A DNA stretch of 64,000 nucleotides from SLSG01 sp964477035 (GTDB taxonomy: Bacteria; Bacteroidota; Bacteroidia; Bacteroidales; UBA7960): assembly GCA_964477035.1 (NCBI GenBank), contig CAYZCW010000006.1:121356-185355 (forward strand). The letters run 5' to 3'. A model generated the notes under the pieces. That model did not search any database, was not told the origin of the DNA, and saw nothing but the letters and a program-made list of their open reading frames with translations. The position numbers and the translations under genes were made by a program. Shown in pieces: positions 39,852 to 48,581 of the stretch. Position 1 is the first letter of the stretch. Each line of letters starts with the position of its first letter.

Positions 39852-40975
39852 GGGTGGCTGCCGTTGAGTGTGGTGGTTCGTACAACCGCCCCCTGCTCCA
39901 TCACGAAGAGTTTGCATTCGGCGGGGATGTCCCGGAACAGGGACTCAATACGTTCGGGGTGGGTATCGGTGACAAACACCTGCCCGAAATGCTGTTCGGC
40001 CACCATGTGCATGAGCTGCTGTACGCGCTGCTCATCCAGTTTATCGAATATGTCATCGAAGAGCAGGATGGGATGGTAGCCTTTCACCTTCCGCGTAAAG
40101 GCGAACTGGGCAAGCCTCAGGGCGATGATGAAGGACTTCTGTTGTCCCTGGCTGCCGAAGCGTTTGACCGGAAAGTCGTGGATCAAAAACAGCAGGTCGT
40201 CCTTGTGGATGCCCGCCGTGGTGTATTGGGCGATACGGTCCTTTTCGCGGGAGGACAACAGGAGGGCGGCAAAATCCTGTTCGTGAAGGCCGCTCTGATA
40301 CCCGATGTCCACCACCTCGTTGCTCCCGGACAGGAAGCGGTAGGATTCACGGAACACCTTGAGGAATTCCTTGAAAAAGGAAGCCCGTCCCTCATAAATA
40401 TATTGCCCGTTGGCCACCAGCTGCTCATCCCAGATTTCCAGCGAGGCCGCGTCAAAGCGTCGCTTCTCCGCAAACAGCTTCAGCAAGGCGTTGCGCTGCT
40501 GAAGGGCTTTGTTGTATTGGATCAGCCGGTGCAGGTACTCCTTGTCGTACTGGCTGATGACCCCGTCGAGGAATTTGCGGCGGTCCTCGCTGCCGCCCAG
40601 GATCAGCTGGGTGTCGCCCGGGCTGAGCAACACCAGGGGATACAGGCCGATGTGGTCGGACAGGCGGTCGTACTCCTTCTTGTTCCGCCTGAATACCTTT
40701 CGCTGCTGCCGTTTGAATCCACAGTACAGCTCGTCTTCCTGTCCGTTGATGCGGTATTTTCCCTGGATCATGAAGTAGTCCTGCCCGAACCGGATATTCT
40801 GGGAGTCGGATGGGTTGGAAAAACTCTTGCAGAAAGACAGGTAATAGATTGCATCCAGCAGGTTGGTCTTGCCGGCCCCGTTGCTGCCGGTGAAGCAGTT
40901 GAACTTGGGAGAGAACTGCAGCCGGGCCTCCGGGTAGTTCCTGAAGTTGAGAAGTGAAAGTTCCTGGCAGTGCAT
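39848..40975 (-). CDS. recF: DNA replication and repair protein RecF
   Basis: A 375-residue SMC-like ATPase that loads RecA at single-strand gaps with RecO and RecR. It starts HCQELSLLNFRNY, with Walker A GSNGAGKTNLLDAI (about 30-43), the LSPGDTQLILGG region, an ABC signature-like GSQGQQKSFIIALRLAQF segment (about 284-301), and Walker B LLFDDIFDKLD. ATG at 40990 is also in frame, but family proteins start at the chosen ATG. It is 34 bases after yggS and overlaps the DUF721 gene. dnaA and gyrB, the common neighbours, are not here. Confidence 0.95.
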   Translation of the reverse strand: MHCQELSLLNFRNYPEARLQFSPKFNCFTGSNGAGKTNLLDAIYYLSFCKSFSNPSDSQNIRFGQDYFMIQGKYRINGQEDELYCGFKRQQRKVFRRNKKEYDRLSDHIGLYPLVLLSPGDTQLILGGSEDRRKFLDGVISQYDKEYLHRLIQYNKALQQRNALLKLFAEKRRFDAASLEIWDEQLVANGQYIYEGRASFFKEFLKVFRESYRFLSGSNEVVDIGYQSGLHEQDFAALLLSSREKDRIAQYTTAGIHKDDLLFLIHDFPVKRFGSQGQQKSFIIALRLAQFAFTRKVKGYHPILLFDDIFDKLDEQRVQQLMHMVAEQHFGQVFVTDTHPERIESLFRDIPAECKLFVMEQGAVVRTTTLNGSHP

Positions 40976-41009
40976 GGCAGTGTCCCTCATTTGAAATTAA
41001 TGGCCGTTT

Positions 41010-41681
41010 CTAGGCCTGTTCCCGATCTCCGAAAAGGGCCGTGCCGATCCGTATCATGGTGCTGCCTTCCTCTATGGCAACGGGATAATCATCCGACATG
41101 CCCATGGAAAGGTGGCGGAATTCCGGCTTGCCATCGAAGTAGGTGCCCCGTATGCGGTCAAAGTAAGCCTTCAGCCGGCGGAACTCCTGCCGCACCTGGT
41201 TTTCATCTTCCGTAAAGGTGGCCATGCCCATCAGTCCGGCAACAGCCACGTGATCCAGATCCCGGTACCCTGGGCTTTCCAACAGGGAACAGGCCTCTTC
41301 AAAAGAAAGCCCGAACTTGGTGTCTTCCTCTGCAATGTGGATCTGCAGCAGGCAGGGGATCACCCGGTCGTTCTTGCGGGCTTCCTTGTCGATGACCCTG
41401 AGCAGTTTCAGGGAGTCGACCGAATGGATCATCGAGACAAAGGGGGCGATGTATTTCACCTTGTTGGACTGCAGGTGCCCCACCAGGTGCCACTGGATAT
41501 CCCGGGGCAGCGCCTCCTGCTTGGGAAGCAGTTCCTGCACCTTGTTTTCGCCCATGATGCGGTGTCCGCAGTTGTACAGGGCCATGATCCCGGCCGGGCC
41601 GTGTGTCTTGGTCACCGCCACAAGCGTGACGCCTTCGGGGAGGCCGTCGGTGATTTTCCGGTAGTTGGCTGCGATGGACAT
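41010..41681 (-). CDS. yggS: YggS family pyridoxal phosphate homeostasis protein
   Basis: A 223-residue single-domain PLP-binding TIM barrel that buffers PLP and affects amino- and keto-acid balance. The PLP Lys is in LVAVTKTHG (about K26). Other signatures are MGENKVQELLPKQ, WHLVGHLQSNKVKY, LSMGMSDDY and the ending STMIRIGTALFG. Length is normal. The start at 41681 is supported by a TAATTTTG box at 41700-41707, and it leads the yggS-recF-DUF721 unit. Confidence 0.95.
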   Translation of the reverse strand: MSIAANYRKITDGLPEGVTLVAVTKTHGPAGIMALYNCGHRIMGENKVQELLPKQEALPRDIQWHLVGHLQSNKVKYIAPFVSMIHSVDSLKLLRVIDKEARKNDRVIPCLLQIHIAEEDTKFGLSFEEACSLLESPGYRDLDHVAVAGLMGMATFTEDENQVRQEFRRLKAYFDRIRGTYFDGKPEFRHLSMGMSDDYPVAIEEGSTMIRIGTALFGDREQA

Positions 41682-41699
41682 GGCTGGCTGGCTTTCTGA

Positions 41700-41707
41700 C
41701 AAAATTA
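41700..41707 (-). promoter_or_regulatory. Candidate -7 box (TAATTTTG) for yggS-recF-DUF721
   Basis: TAnnTTTG match 18 bases upstream of the ATG at 41681; an in-frame ATG at 41720 lies beyond it and is therefore unlikely to be the start. Confidence 0.55.
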
Positions 41708-41770
41708 GCAAATCGGCCAAATTCTTCCTACTTTCCCCGCCGGGAAAGGCCAGTTTATTTATACAAGCAT

Positions 41771-41778
41771 TATCTTTG
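41771..41778 (+). promoter_or_regulatory. Candidate -7 box (TATCTTTG) for guaA, almost touching the start codon
   Basis: TAnnTTTG match ending 4 bases before the guaA ATG (41783), which would make the mRNA leaderless or nearly so. Confidence 0.5.
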
Positions 41779-41782
41779 CAGC

Positions 41783-43312
41783 ATGCAAGAAACCATCATC
41801 ATCCTGGATTTTGGTTCCCAGTATACCCAGCTGATTGCCCGGCGGGTCAGGGAGCTGAACGTGTACTGTGAGATCCATCCGTACGACCATGACCCCGGCT
41901 CTTTGGAAGAAGTCCGGGGCGTGATCCTTTCCGGCAGCCCGTTCAGTGTGCTGGATGCCGGGGCGCCGAAACCCGACCTGGCCTGGTGCCTGGGCAAGAT
42001 CCCGGTTCTCGGGGTGTGCTTCGGGGCCCAGTCCATTGCCCTGACGAACGGGGGAGAGGTGCTGCCTTCTTCCACCCGGGAGTACGGAAGGGCCAACCTC
42101 TCGGAAATCGACACGGACGAGCCCCTGATGAAGGGCCTTGAGGTGGGGTCGCAGGTCTGGATGTCCCACTCGGACACCATCACCAGGCTGCCGGAGGGAT
42201 ACCGGCTGATTGCCCGGACCAATGATGTGGGGGTGGCCGCGTTCCGGGATCCGTCCTCCAGGATCTTCGGCCTTCAGTTTCATCCGGAGGTGTACCATTC
42301 CACCCAGGGGAGCCTGTTGCTGAAAAACTTCCTGGTGAACGTCTGCGGTTGCCATCAGGAATGGACCCCCGAATCGTTCATCCAGGCGACCGTGGATGCC
42401 CTCAGGGCCCGACTCGGGAAGGACAAGGTGGTGCTGGGATTGTCGGGGGGTGTGGATTCCAGCGTGGCAGCCATGTTGCTGCACCAGGCCATCGGAAAGC
42501 AGCTGCATTGCATCTTCGTGGACAACGGCCTGCTGCGCAAGAATGAGTTCGAAGAGGTGCTCGCCTCTTACCTGGATATGGGGTTGAATGTGACAGGCGT
42601 GAGGGCCGCTCCCCGTTTCCTGGAGGCCCTCCGGGGCATCACCGATCCCGAGCAGAAGCGTAAGGCCATCGGGAGGGTGTTCATCGAGGTGTTTGACGAG
42701 GAGGCACACCGGATTGCGGATGTCCACTGGCTGGGCCAGGGGACCATCTACCCGGATGTGATCGAATCCGTATCGGTCAAGGGTCCTTCGGCCACCATCA
42801 AATCCCATCACAATGTCGGCGGCCTTCCGGAGTTGATGAAGCTCAAGGTGGTGGAGCCGCTCAATACCTTGTTCAAGGATGAGGTGAGAAGGGTGGGACG
42901 CAGCCTGGGCATTCCGGACCGCATCCTGGGCCGGCATCCCTTTCCCGGTCCCGGCCTCGGCATCAGAATCCTCGGAGAGGTCACGGCAGAGAAGGTGCGT
43001 ATCCTGCAGGAGGTAGACCATCTGTTTATCCAGGGACTGAAGGATGGAGGCCTTTACCCCAGTGTGTGGCAGGCCGCGGCCATCCTGCTTCCGGTTCAGA
43101 CGGTCGGTGTCATGGGCGATGAGCGTACCTATGAGAATGTAGTATGCCTGCGGGCGGTGGAGTCGACCGATGGGATGACGGCGGACTGGGTCCGCCTGCC
43201 TTACGATTTTCTGGCAAGGGTCAGCAACGAAATCATCAACCGTGTCCGGGGCATCAACCGGGTGGTGTACGACATCAGCTCAAAACCCCCGGCAACCATT
43301 GAATGGGAATAA
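41783..43312 (+). CDS. guaA: GMP synthase (glutamine-hydrolysing)
   Basis: Converts XMP to GMP. The 509-residue protein has an N-terminal glutamine amidotransferase domain (about 1-195) with the nucleophile Cys in GVCFGAQ (C79) and the His/Glu pair in LQFHPEVYHS. The ATP-pyrophosphatase domain has the P-loop LSGGVDSS, and the C-terminal dimerisation domain has HPFPGPGLGIRILGE, ending PATIEWE as in other GuaA. All catalytic motifs are intact. With purL it is one of two purine genes in the window, not in an operon. Confidence 0.97.
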   Translation: MQETIIILDFGSQYTQLIARRVRELNVYCEIHPYDHDPGSLEEVRGVILSGSPFSVLDAGAPKPDLAWCLGKIPVLGVCFGAQSIALTNGGEVLPSSTREYGRANLSEIDTDEPLMKGLEVGSQVWMSHSDTITRLPEGYRLIARTNDVGVAAFRDPSSRIFGLQFHPEVYHSTQGSLLLKNFLVNVCGCHQEWTPESFIQATVDALRARLGKDKVVLGLSGGVDSSVAAMLLHQAIGKQLHCIFVDNGLLRKNEFEEVLASYLDMGLNVTGVRAAPRFLEALRGITDPEQKRKAIGRVFIEVFDEEAHRIADVHWLGQGTIYPDVIESVSVKGPSATIKSHHNVGGLPELMKLKVVEPLNTLFKDEVRRVGRSLGIPDRILGRHPFPGPGLGIRILGEVTAEKVRILQEVDHLFIQGLKDGGLYPSVWQAAAILLPVQTVGVMGDERTYENVVCLRAVESTDGMTADWVRLPYDFLARVSNEIINRVRGINRVVYDISSKPPATIEWE

Positions 43313-43388
43313 AGCGGAGCATCTCCCCGGGACGGGGTGCAATATGGGCAGCCTTTTTGCGTCATTATCTAAACCGAACCCAAGCATT

Positions 43389-45236
43389 GTGAAAAGAACG
43401 TTGTTCTTATGGATTGCCCTGGCAGCCATTTTTTATGGCCTGCCGGCCATGGCCCAGGTGGAACCGGTGGAGGTCACCCCTGCAGGCATCGTTCAGGAAG
43501 TGGAGGGCAGGCCCTACTTTTTTCACCATGTCAAGCAGGGCCAGACCCTTTATTCCATTGCCAGGGCCTATGCCGTCTCCCAGGAACTGATCATCTCGGA
43601 AAACCCCGATGTGGCTTTCGGGCTGCGGTACGACCAGGTGATCCGTATCCCGGTGTTCCTGGTAAAGGTGGCTCCCCAGGAAACGGTGTACGGCCTTTCC
43701 AGGAAGTTCGGGATCACCCGGGAGCAGTTGCGGGCCTTCAACCCGGCCATCGCGGAAGACGGCCTCAAGGCGGGCATGACCCTTGCCATTCCCGGACTGG
43801 AAACCACCGGGTTGGTCCGGCAGCAGCCTGACACCATCATGCGGCAGCCGATGATCTACCTGCCTCCGGAACCGGCCGAGCGCTTGGTGCCCCAGGAAAT
43901 GCCGCCCTGTGCAGAGGCCAGTCCCTCCTCAAGCTACCAGGTGGCGCTGCTGGTTCCCTTGTACCTGGAGGAAGTCGGACAGTTCATGGACAGGGAGTCT
44001 GATTCCTTCGATCCGGGCTCATTCATGCCCCTCCATCACAAGTCATTCTCCTTTTTGCCATATTACCAGGGGGTGCTGCTGGCCCTGGATTCCATCCGCG
44101 CCCAGGGGGTGGACATCACCTTGCATGTGCATGATGTGTGCCAGGACCTTTCCAAGGCACGGCGCCTCGTGCTCGATCCTGGCTTCCGGGAAATGGACCT
44201 GATCATCGGGCCTTTTTTTCGCAACAGCCTTGAATACATCGCCATCCAGGCCAGACAATATGGCATCCCGGTGGTGTCTCCCCTGCTGTCCGATCAGGGA
44301 CAGCTTGCCGGATTTCCCAACCTGTTCCAGGCCACCCCGTCCCTGGAGACCCAGCTGGACAACCTGGCCAGATACCTTGCCCGCTCCCATGCCGGTCACA
44401 ATATCCTGCTGGTTCATAACAACCAACCGGGGGCTATTCCCATGATCAACGCTTTCAAAGCGTCCCTGAACCGTGAGATGCTTCAGGCCAGGCGTTTCTC
44501 AGACAGCCTCCACCTTGCCCGGATCAATGGCTACTTCGTGGACGAGACCCTGGTCGGGGGGCGTGTGACGCGCTTGCTGGTCATGAACGACTCCCTGTCT
44601 GATGCAGGGAAGAGGGAGGAGTACCCCGCTGCGTTGACCGCTGAGGGCGGTTTCCGGGAGGTGGTCTACCAGCAGACCGGGATGGAAGGGCTCGTGCGTG
44701 AATTAAACAGGGATGGCAGGAATGCGGTGGTCACCCTCATCGGGGGTGAGGCCTTTCTGTCCAATTACCTGCGCGAGCTGAGCATCCATGGCAGGAATCT
44801 GGATGTGAGCGTGTTTGGCATTCCGGAATGGAAAGACTACCAAAGCGTGGAGATCGATTACCTGCAGCAGCTGAATGTGCACATATTCACCCCGGACTTC
44901 CATGAATACGAGGATCCGCACATCCGTGACTTCGTCCGCCGGTTCCGGGAAACCTTTGATGCCGAGCCCGGAGACTATGCCTTCAGGGGGGTGCAGACGG
45001 CCTATTTCTTTTTCTCGGCCCTGCAGCATTACGGGAAATCCTTTCCCTCCTGCCTGGAGCACATCGATGCCATGGGACTCGATTCACCCTACCGTTTCCG
45101 CAGGCCAATGGGCCATGCCAACGGCTGGGAGAACCAGCATTCGACCCTGTTTCGGTACCATGACTTCAGACAGAAGGATGTGAGAAGGAATTATGAAGCG
45201 GAATGGCCTCCCGGGGAGGCAGGGCGGGACCGCTGA
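43389..45236 (+). CDS. LysM domain plus periplasmic-binding-protein-like protein
   Basis: An exported protein of about 615 residues. With the GTG start chosen here it begins with a regular signal peptide (KRTLFLWIALAAIFYG, cleavage near PAMAQVE). ATG at 43344 would add 15 residues and cannot be excluded. Two LysM modules follow (about 35-90, HHVKQGQTLYSIARAYAVS; and 91-140, ETVYGLSRKFGIT), which bind peptidoglycan. A type I periplasmic-binding fold then covers about 180-590 (VALLVPLYLEEVG, LIIGPFFRNSLEYI, VVSPLLSDQ, YAFRGVQTAYFF). The architecture recalls LpoA-like regulators of cell-wall synthases and is common in Bacteroidota. Ligand and role are unknown. Confidence 0.85.
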   Translation: MKRTLFLWIALAAIFYGLPAMAQVEPVEVTPAGIVQEVEGRPYFFHHVKQGQTLYSIARAYAVSQELIISENPDVAFGLRYDQVIRIPVFLVKVAPQETVYGLSRKFGITREQLRAFNPAIAEDGLKAGMTLAIPGLETTGLVRQQPDTIMRQPMIYLPPEPAERLVPQEMPPCAEASPSSSYQVALLVPLYLEEVGQFMDRESDSFDPGSFMPLHHKSFSFLPYYQGVLLALDSIRAQGVDITLHVHDVCQDLSKARRLVLDPGFREMDLIIGPFFRNSLEYIAIQARQYGIPVVSPLLSDQGQLAGFPNLFQATPSLETQLDNLARYLARSHAGHNILLVHNNQPGAIPMINAFKASLNREMLQARRFSDSLHLARINGYFVDETLVGGRVTRLLVMNDSLSDAGKREEYPAALTAEGGFREVVYQQTGMEGLVRELNRDGRNAVVTLIGGEAFLSNYLRELSIHGRNLDVSVFGIPEWKDYQSVEIDYLQQLNVHIFTPDFHEYEDPHIRDFVRRFRETFDAEPGDYAFRGVQTAYFFFSALQHYGKSFPSCLEHIDAMGLDSPYRFRRPMGHANGWENQHSTLFRYHDFRQKDVRRNYEAEWPPGEAGRDR

Positions 45237-45254
45237 GTCCCCTTTCCAATAGCG

Positions 45255-45288
45255 GCAGGAAAGCCTCTCCCCGCCGCCGCTTTCCTGC
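45255..45288. terminator. Inverted repeat between convergent genes
   Basis: GCAGGAAAGC (45255-45264) is perfectly complementary to GCTTTCCTGC (45279-45288), with a 14-base loop, between the LysM-gene stop and the lolA stop. There is no T-run on either side, so it may be a processing site or a weak bidirectional terminator. Confidence 0.5.
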
Positions 45289-45293
45289 AACGG

Positions 45294-45956
45294 CTAGCGA
45301 AGGTCGATGACCTCCACCCCCGGATGGGCATCCAGGGAAAATCCAAATGTGTTTTCCGGGATCCTGACATTTTCCTGGAAATTCTTCACTGCGTAGGTGT
45401 AGGTTCCCCCGTGGCGGTCATAAGCCGCCGTGTATACCAGTTGCTGCGTCCGGGCATCCAGGGCCAGCCGGTATTTATAAAAGGCGGTGGGTTGGTGGGG
45501 CACCATGTCGATGAGATCGACCAGCTGCCCCTGGTGGGTTTCCTGCCGGATATACCGTGAGCGGAACTGGGTCTCAAATTCGTGGAAAAGGGAAGTGGGG
45601 GTGAGCCCCCCCTCGGTGTCCTCCACCAGACTGATATGGACTTCGTTGACATCCCCCAGGTAGGTCCACACATTGACCCCATCGGAAACAAAGGCATTGT
45701 CGCCCACCTTCATATGGTAGCTGTTTCCCCGCGCCAGCAGCACCCCGTCCATGCGTTCGGAGATCTGCATCTGCTCGTTCTCCATGACATAGGAGAAGTC
45801 GATCCTGAACGACTCGTATGAAAGGATTTTCTGGCTGGCTTGCCGCACCAGCTCCTCACCCTTCTGGTCATAGGTCCCGGGTTGGGCAGGCAGGCCTGTA
45901 TCGGCAAAGGTTATCTGGATCAGGAAGGCAAAAAAGAAAGCGATCGGTCGCTGCAT
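45294..45956 (-). CDS. lolA: LolA-like outer-membrane lipoprotein carrier
   Basis: A 220-residue periplasmic protein with signal peptide about 1-24 (AFFFAFLIQITFA). The LolA-like barrel is seen in SYESFRIDFSYVMENEQ, MDGVLLARGNSYHMKVGDNAFVSDG over about 68-92, VWTYLGDVNEV, and a C-terminal IPENTFGFSLDAHPG. In the family it ferries lipoproteins from LolCDE to the outer membrane. It follows ftsK after 24 bases on the same strand; the ftsK-lolA pairing is widespread in Bacteria. Confidence 0.88.
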   Translation of the reverse strand: MQRPIAFFFAFLIQITFADTGLPAQPGTYDQKGEELVRQASQKILSYESFRIDFSYVMENEQMQISERMDGVLLARGNSYHMKVGDNAFVSDGVNVWTYLGDVNEVHISLVEDTEGGLTPTSLFHEFETQFRSRYIRQETHQGQLVDLIDMVPHQPTAFYKYRLALDARTQQLVYTAAYDRHGGTYTYAVKNFQENVRIPENTFGFSLDAHPGVEVIDLR

Positions 45957-45980
45957 GGGCCATAGGGGGTTAAGGATGGT

Positions 45981-48530
45981 TTACTGGTTTTCCTTTCTCA
46001 AAATCTGTTCCAAAGTGGCTTCGTCCCGCACCTTGACTTCCCGGGCCTTGCTCCCTTCGAAGGGTCCGACGATCCCGGCGGCCTCCAGCTGGTCAATGAT
46101 GCGGCCGGCCCGGTTGTATCCGAGTTTGAGCTTGCGCTGCAGCAGGCTGGTGGATCCCTGCTGGGTGGCCACGATGACCCGGGCCGCCTCTTCAAACATG
46201 TCGTCGCGCTCGGAGGGATCGAGCGATTCCGCCCCATTGCCTTCCTCGTCGTGGTATTCCGGCAGGTGGTAGGCATCGGGATAGGCCCTTTGGGAGCCGA
46301 TAAAATCCGTGATGCGCTCAATCTCCGGGGTGTCGATAAAGGCACACTGCAGGCGCAGCAGGTCGCTGCCGGTCGACAGCAGCATGTCGCCCCGCCCGAT
46401 CAGCTGCTCCGCCCCGCCGCTGTCCAGGATGGTCCTGGAGTCGATCTTGGAGGTGACCCTGAAGGCGATGCGGGCCGGGAAATTGGCCTTGATCGTTCCG
46501 GTGATGATGTTGACCGAGGGGCGCTGGGTGGCGATGATCAGGTGGAGGCCCACCGCCCTGGAGAGTTGTGCCAGCCTGGCAATGGGCAGTTCAATTTCCT
46601 TCCCGGAGGTCATGATCAGGTCTGCAAACTCATCGATGAACAGGATGATATAGGGAAGAAAACGGTGCCCATGATGGGGGTTGAGCTTTCGCGCCACGAA
46701 TTTGGCGTTGTACTCCTTGATGTTCCTGGCCTGGGCATCCTTCAGCAGGTCGTAGCGGTTGTCCATCTCGATACACAGGGAATTGAGGGTGCGGACCACC
46801 TGCCGGGTCTCGGTGACAATGGCCTCTTCGGCATCCGGCAGCTTGGCCAGGAAATGACGTTCGATTTTCGAGAACAGGGTCAGCTCCACCTTCTTGGGGT
46901 CCACCAGCACGAACTTCACATAGGCCGGGTGTTTCTTGTAGAGGATGGAGGCGAGCACGGCGTTGAGCCCCACCGATTTCCCCTGTCCGGTCGCCCCCGC
47001 CATCAGCAGGTGTGGCATCTTGGTCAGGTCCGCGATAAACGTCTCGTTGGCAATGGTCTTCCCCAGCCCGATGGGCAGCTCGAAGCCCGAGTTCTGGAAA
47101 CGCTCGCTCGAGAGAATGGATTTCATGGACACGATCTCAGGGTTGCCGTTGGGCACTTCAATCCCGATCGTTCCCTTGCCCGGGATGGGCGCAATGATGC
47201 GGATGCCGAGGGCCGACAGGCTCAGGGCGATGTCGTTTTCCAGGTTTTTGATCTTGGAAATGCGGACCCCCGGAGCCGGGATGATCTCGTACAGGGTCAC
47301 GGTGGGCCCGACCGTGGCCTTGATGCGGTCGATCTGTATGGCATAGTTGTTCAGGGTCTCGATGATGCGGTTCTTGTTGGCTTCGAGCTCCTGCTTGTTC
47401 ACCTGGATGGTGCTGCTTCCCCGGTCGTCCAGCAGCTTCAGGTCAGGGATCCGGTAGCGCGGCAGGTCCAGCGTGGGATCATACTCCCCCAGATGCGACA
47501 AATCCGGCATGTTATCCTGCCCGCCACCGCCGAAGGGTTCATCCAGGCTCTGGTAGTCGCTGCCGCTGATCTTGCGGCCGTCCGCCACCTCTATCTCCAG
47601 CTCCGGGCTGGCGGGGGCTTCCCCGGCCGCGCTCCCTGCAGGGGGGGCTGCCGGAGGATTCCCTTCCCAGGTGATTTCTTCGTGGGCCGGGTCCCCGATA
47701 GCGTCGGATGGGCCTGTGCCCTCCGGACCGGTTTCTTCTCCCTGCAGCCGCTTCTCGATGTCTGTCTCGGTGGCCACTGCGGGGCCGTCCACTGCATCTT
47801 TCTCTTCCCCATCCGGGCCTTCGTCCCTGGACAGGTCCTCCTGCCTGCCTTCCGGACGGGCCCTGCCTGCCAGGCGGGAGAGAAATGCCGCCAGGGCGGT
47901 TAAGCTGGGGTCGAATGCGAGGATCAGGAAACTGCCCATGGCAAACAGCAGCAGGAGCGCCGCACCGAAATACCCCAGCAGTCCGGTGAGCCAGAGCCGG
48001 CTCTCATAGCCAAATACCCCGCCCAGTACGCTCCATTCGCCCGGGGGCACCACGAATCCCAGAAATGCAGAAGTCCAGATAAGGAAAAAGAAGGAATACC
48101 CCAGGGTCTTCTTCAGCGGCAGCAGGTCGTGGCGAAAAAGCAGCCTGAATCCGAGGACAAAGAATGCCAGGAGAAAGAGGTAGGAAGCCAGCCCGAACCA
48201 CTGCTTGATGAACCAGTGGGCCGCAATGGCCCCCAGCCGTCCCATGATGTTGTCCACAACCACCTCCTTGTCGGTCAGCAGGGACCAGTTGAAGGTGCGG
48301 CCATCCAGGATGGCGTCGTCGAATTTCCATCCGGTGAGGTAGGAGGTGAAGGCCAGCAGCAGGAATACCGACAATACCAGCAAGAACAATCCGATGGTTT
48401 TATGAAGACGCCTGCTGCCAAAGAAAGACCGCAAGGCACTCCAGGAGAGCTCCTGTCCCTGCAGGTCGCTTTCTTTGTCCTTTTTCTTCTTGAAGGTGTT
48501 TTTCCGGAATGTGTTGGCTTTCTGGGTCAT
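45981..48530 (-). CDS. ftsK: DNA translocase FtsK
   Basis: An 849-residue membrane-anchored motor that moves chromosome ends across the septum and activates XerCD. Four or five transmembrane helices lie in the first 200 residues. A Pro/Glu/Gly-rich linker spans about 220-360. The motor domain has Walker A GATGQGKSVGLNA (about 510) and Walker B ILFIDEFADLIM. The C-terminal gamma domain (about 785-849, LQRKLKLGYNRAGRIIDQLE) recognises KOPS-like DNA. ATGs at 48557 and 48542 are in frame, but the first overlaps the promoter box; 48530 begins the basic N-terminus MTQKANTF. Confidence 0.96.
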   Translation of the reverse strand: MTQKANTFRKNTFKKKKDKESDLQGQELSWSALRSFFGSRRLHKTIGLFLLVLSVFLLLAFTSYLTGWKFDDAILDGRTFNWSLLTDKEVVVDNIMGRLGAIAAHWFIKQWFGLASYLFLLAFFVLGFRLLFRHDLLPLKKTLGYSFFFLIWTSAFLGFVVPPGEWSVLGGVFGYESRLWLTGLLGYFGAALLLLFAMGSFLILAFDPSLTALAAFLSRLAGRARPEGRQEDLSRDEGPDGEEKDAVDGPAVATETDIEKRLQGEETGPEGTGPSDAIGDPAHEEITWEGNPPAAPPAGSAAGEAPASPELEIEVADGRKISGSDYQSLDEPFGGGGQDNMPDLSHLGEYDPTLDLPRYRIPDLKLLDDRGSSTIQVNKQELEANKNRIIETLNNYAIQIDRIKATVGPTVTLYEIIPAPGVRISKIKNLENDIALSLSALGIRIIAPIPGKGTIGIEVPNGNPEIVSMKSILSSERFQNSGFELPIGLGKTIANETFIADLTKMPHLLMAGATGQGKSVGLNAVLASILYKKHPAYVKFVLVDPKKVELTLFSKIERHFLAKLPDAEEAIVTETRQVVRTLNSLCIEMDNRYDLLKDAQARNIKEYNAKFVARKLNPHHGHRFLPYIILFIDEFADLIMTSGKEIELPIARLAQLSRAVGLHLIIATQRPSVNIITGTIKANFPARIAFRVTSKIDSRTILDSGGAEQLIGRGDMLLSTGSDLLRLQCAFIDTPEIERITDFIGSQRAYPDAYHLPEYHDEEGNGAESLDPSERDDMFEEAARVIVATQQGSTSLLQRKLKLGYNRAGRIIDQLEAAGIVGPFEGSKAREVKVRDEATLEQILRKENQ

Positions 48531-48556
48531 GCTAAGTCGCATTGGTGGTTGCTGCA

Positions 48557-48564
48557 CAAAATTA
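48557..48564 (-). promoter_or_regulatory. Candidate -7 box (TAATTTTG) for ftsK-lolA
   Basis: TAnnTTTG match 26 bases upstream of the chosen ftsK ATG, in the 51-base gap after speA. Confidence 0.5.
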
Positions 48565-48581
48565 ACAAAATACGCCCCCTG

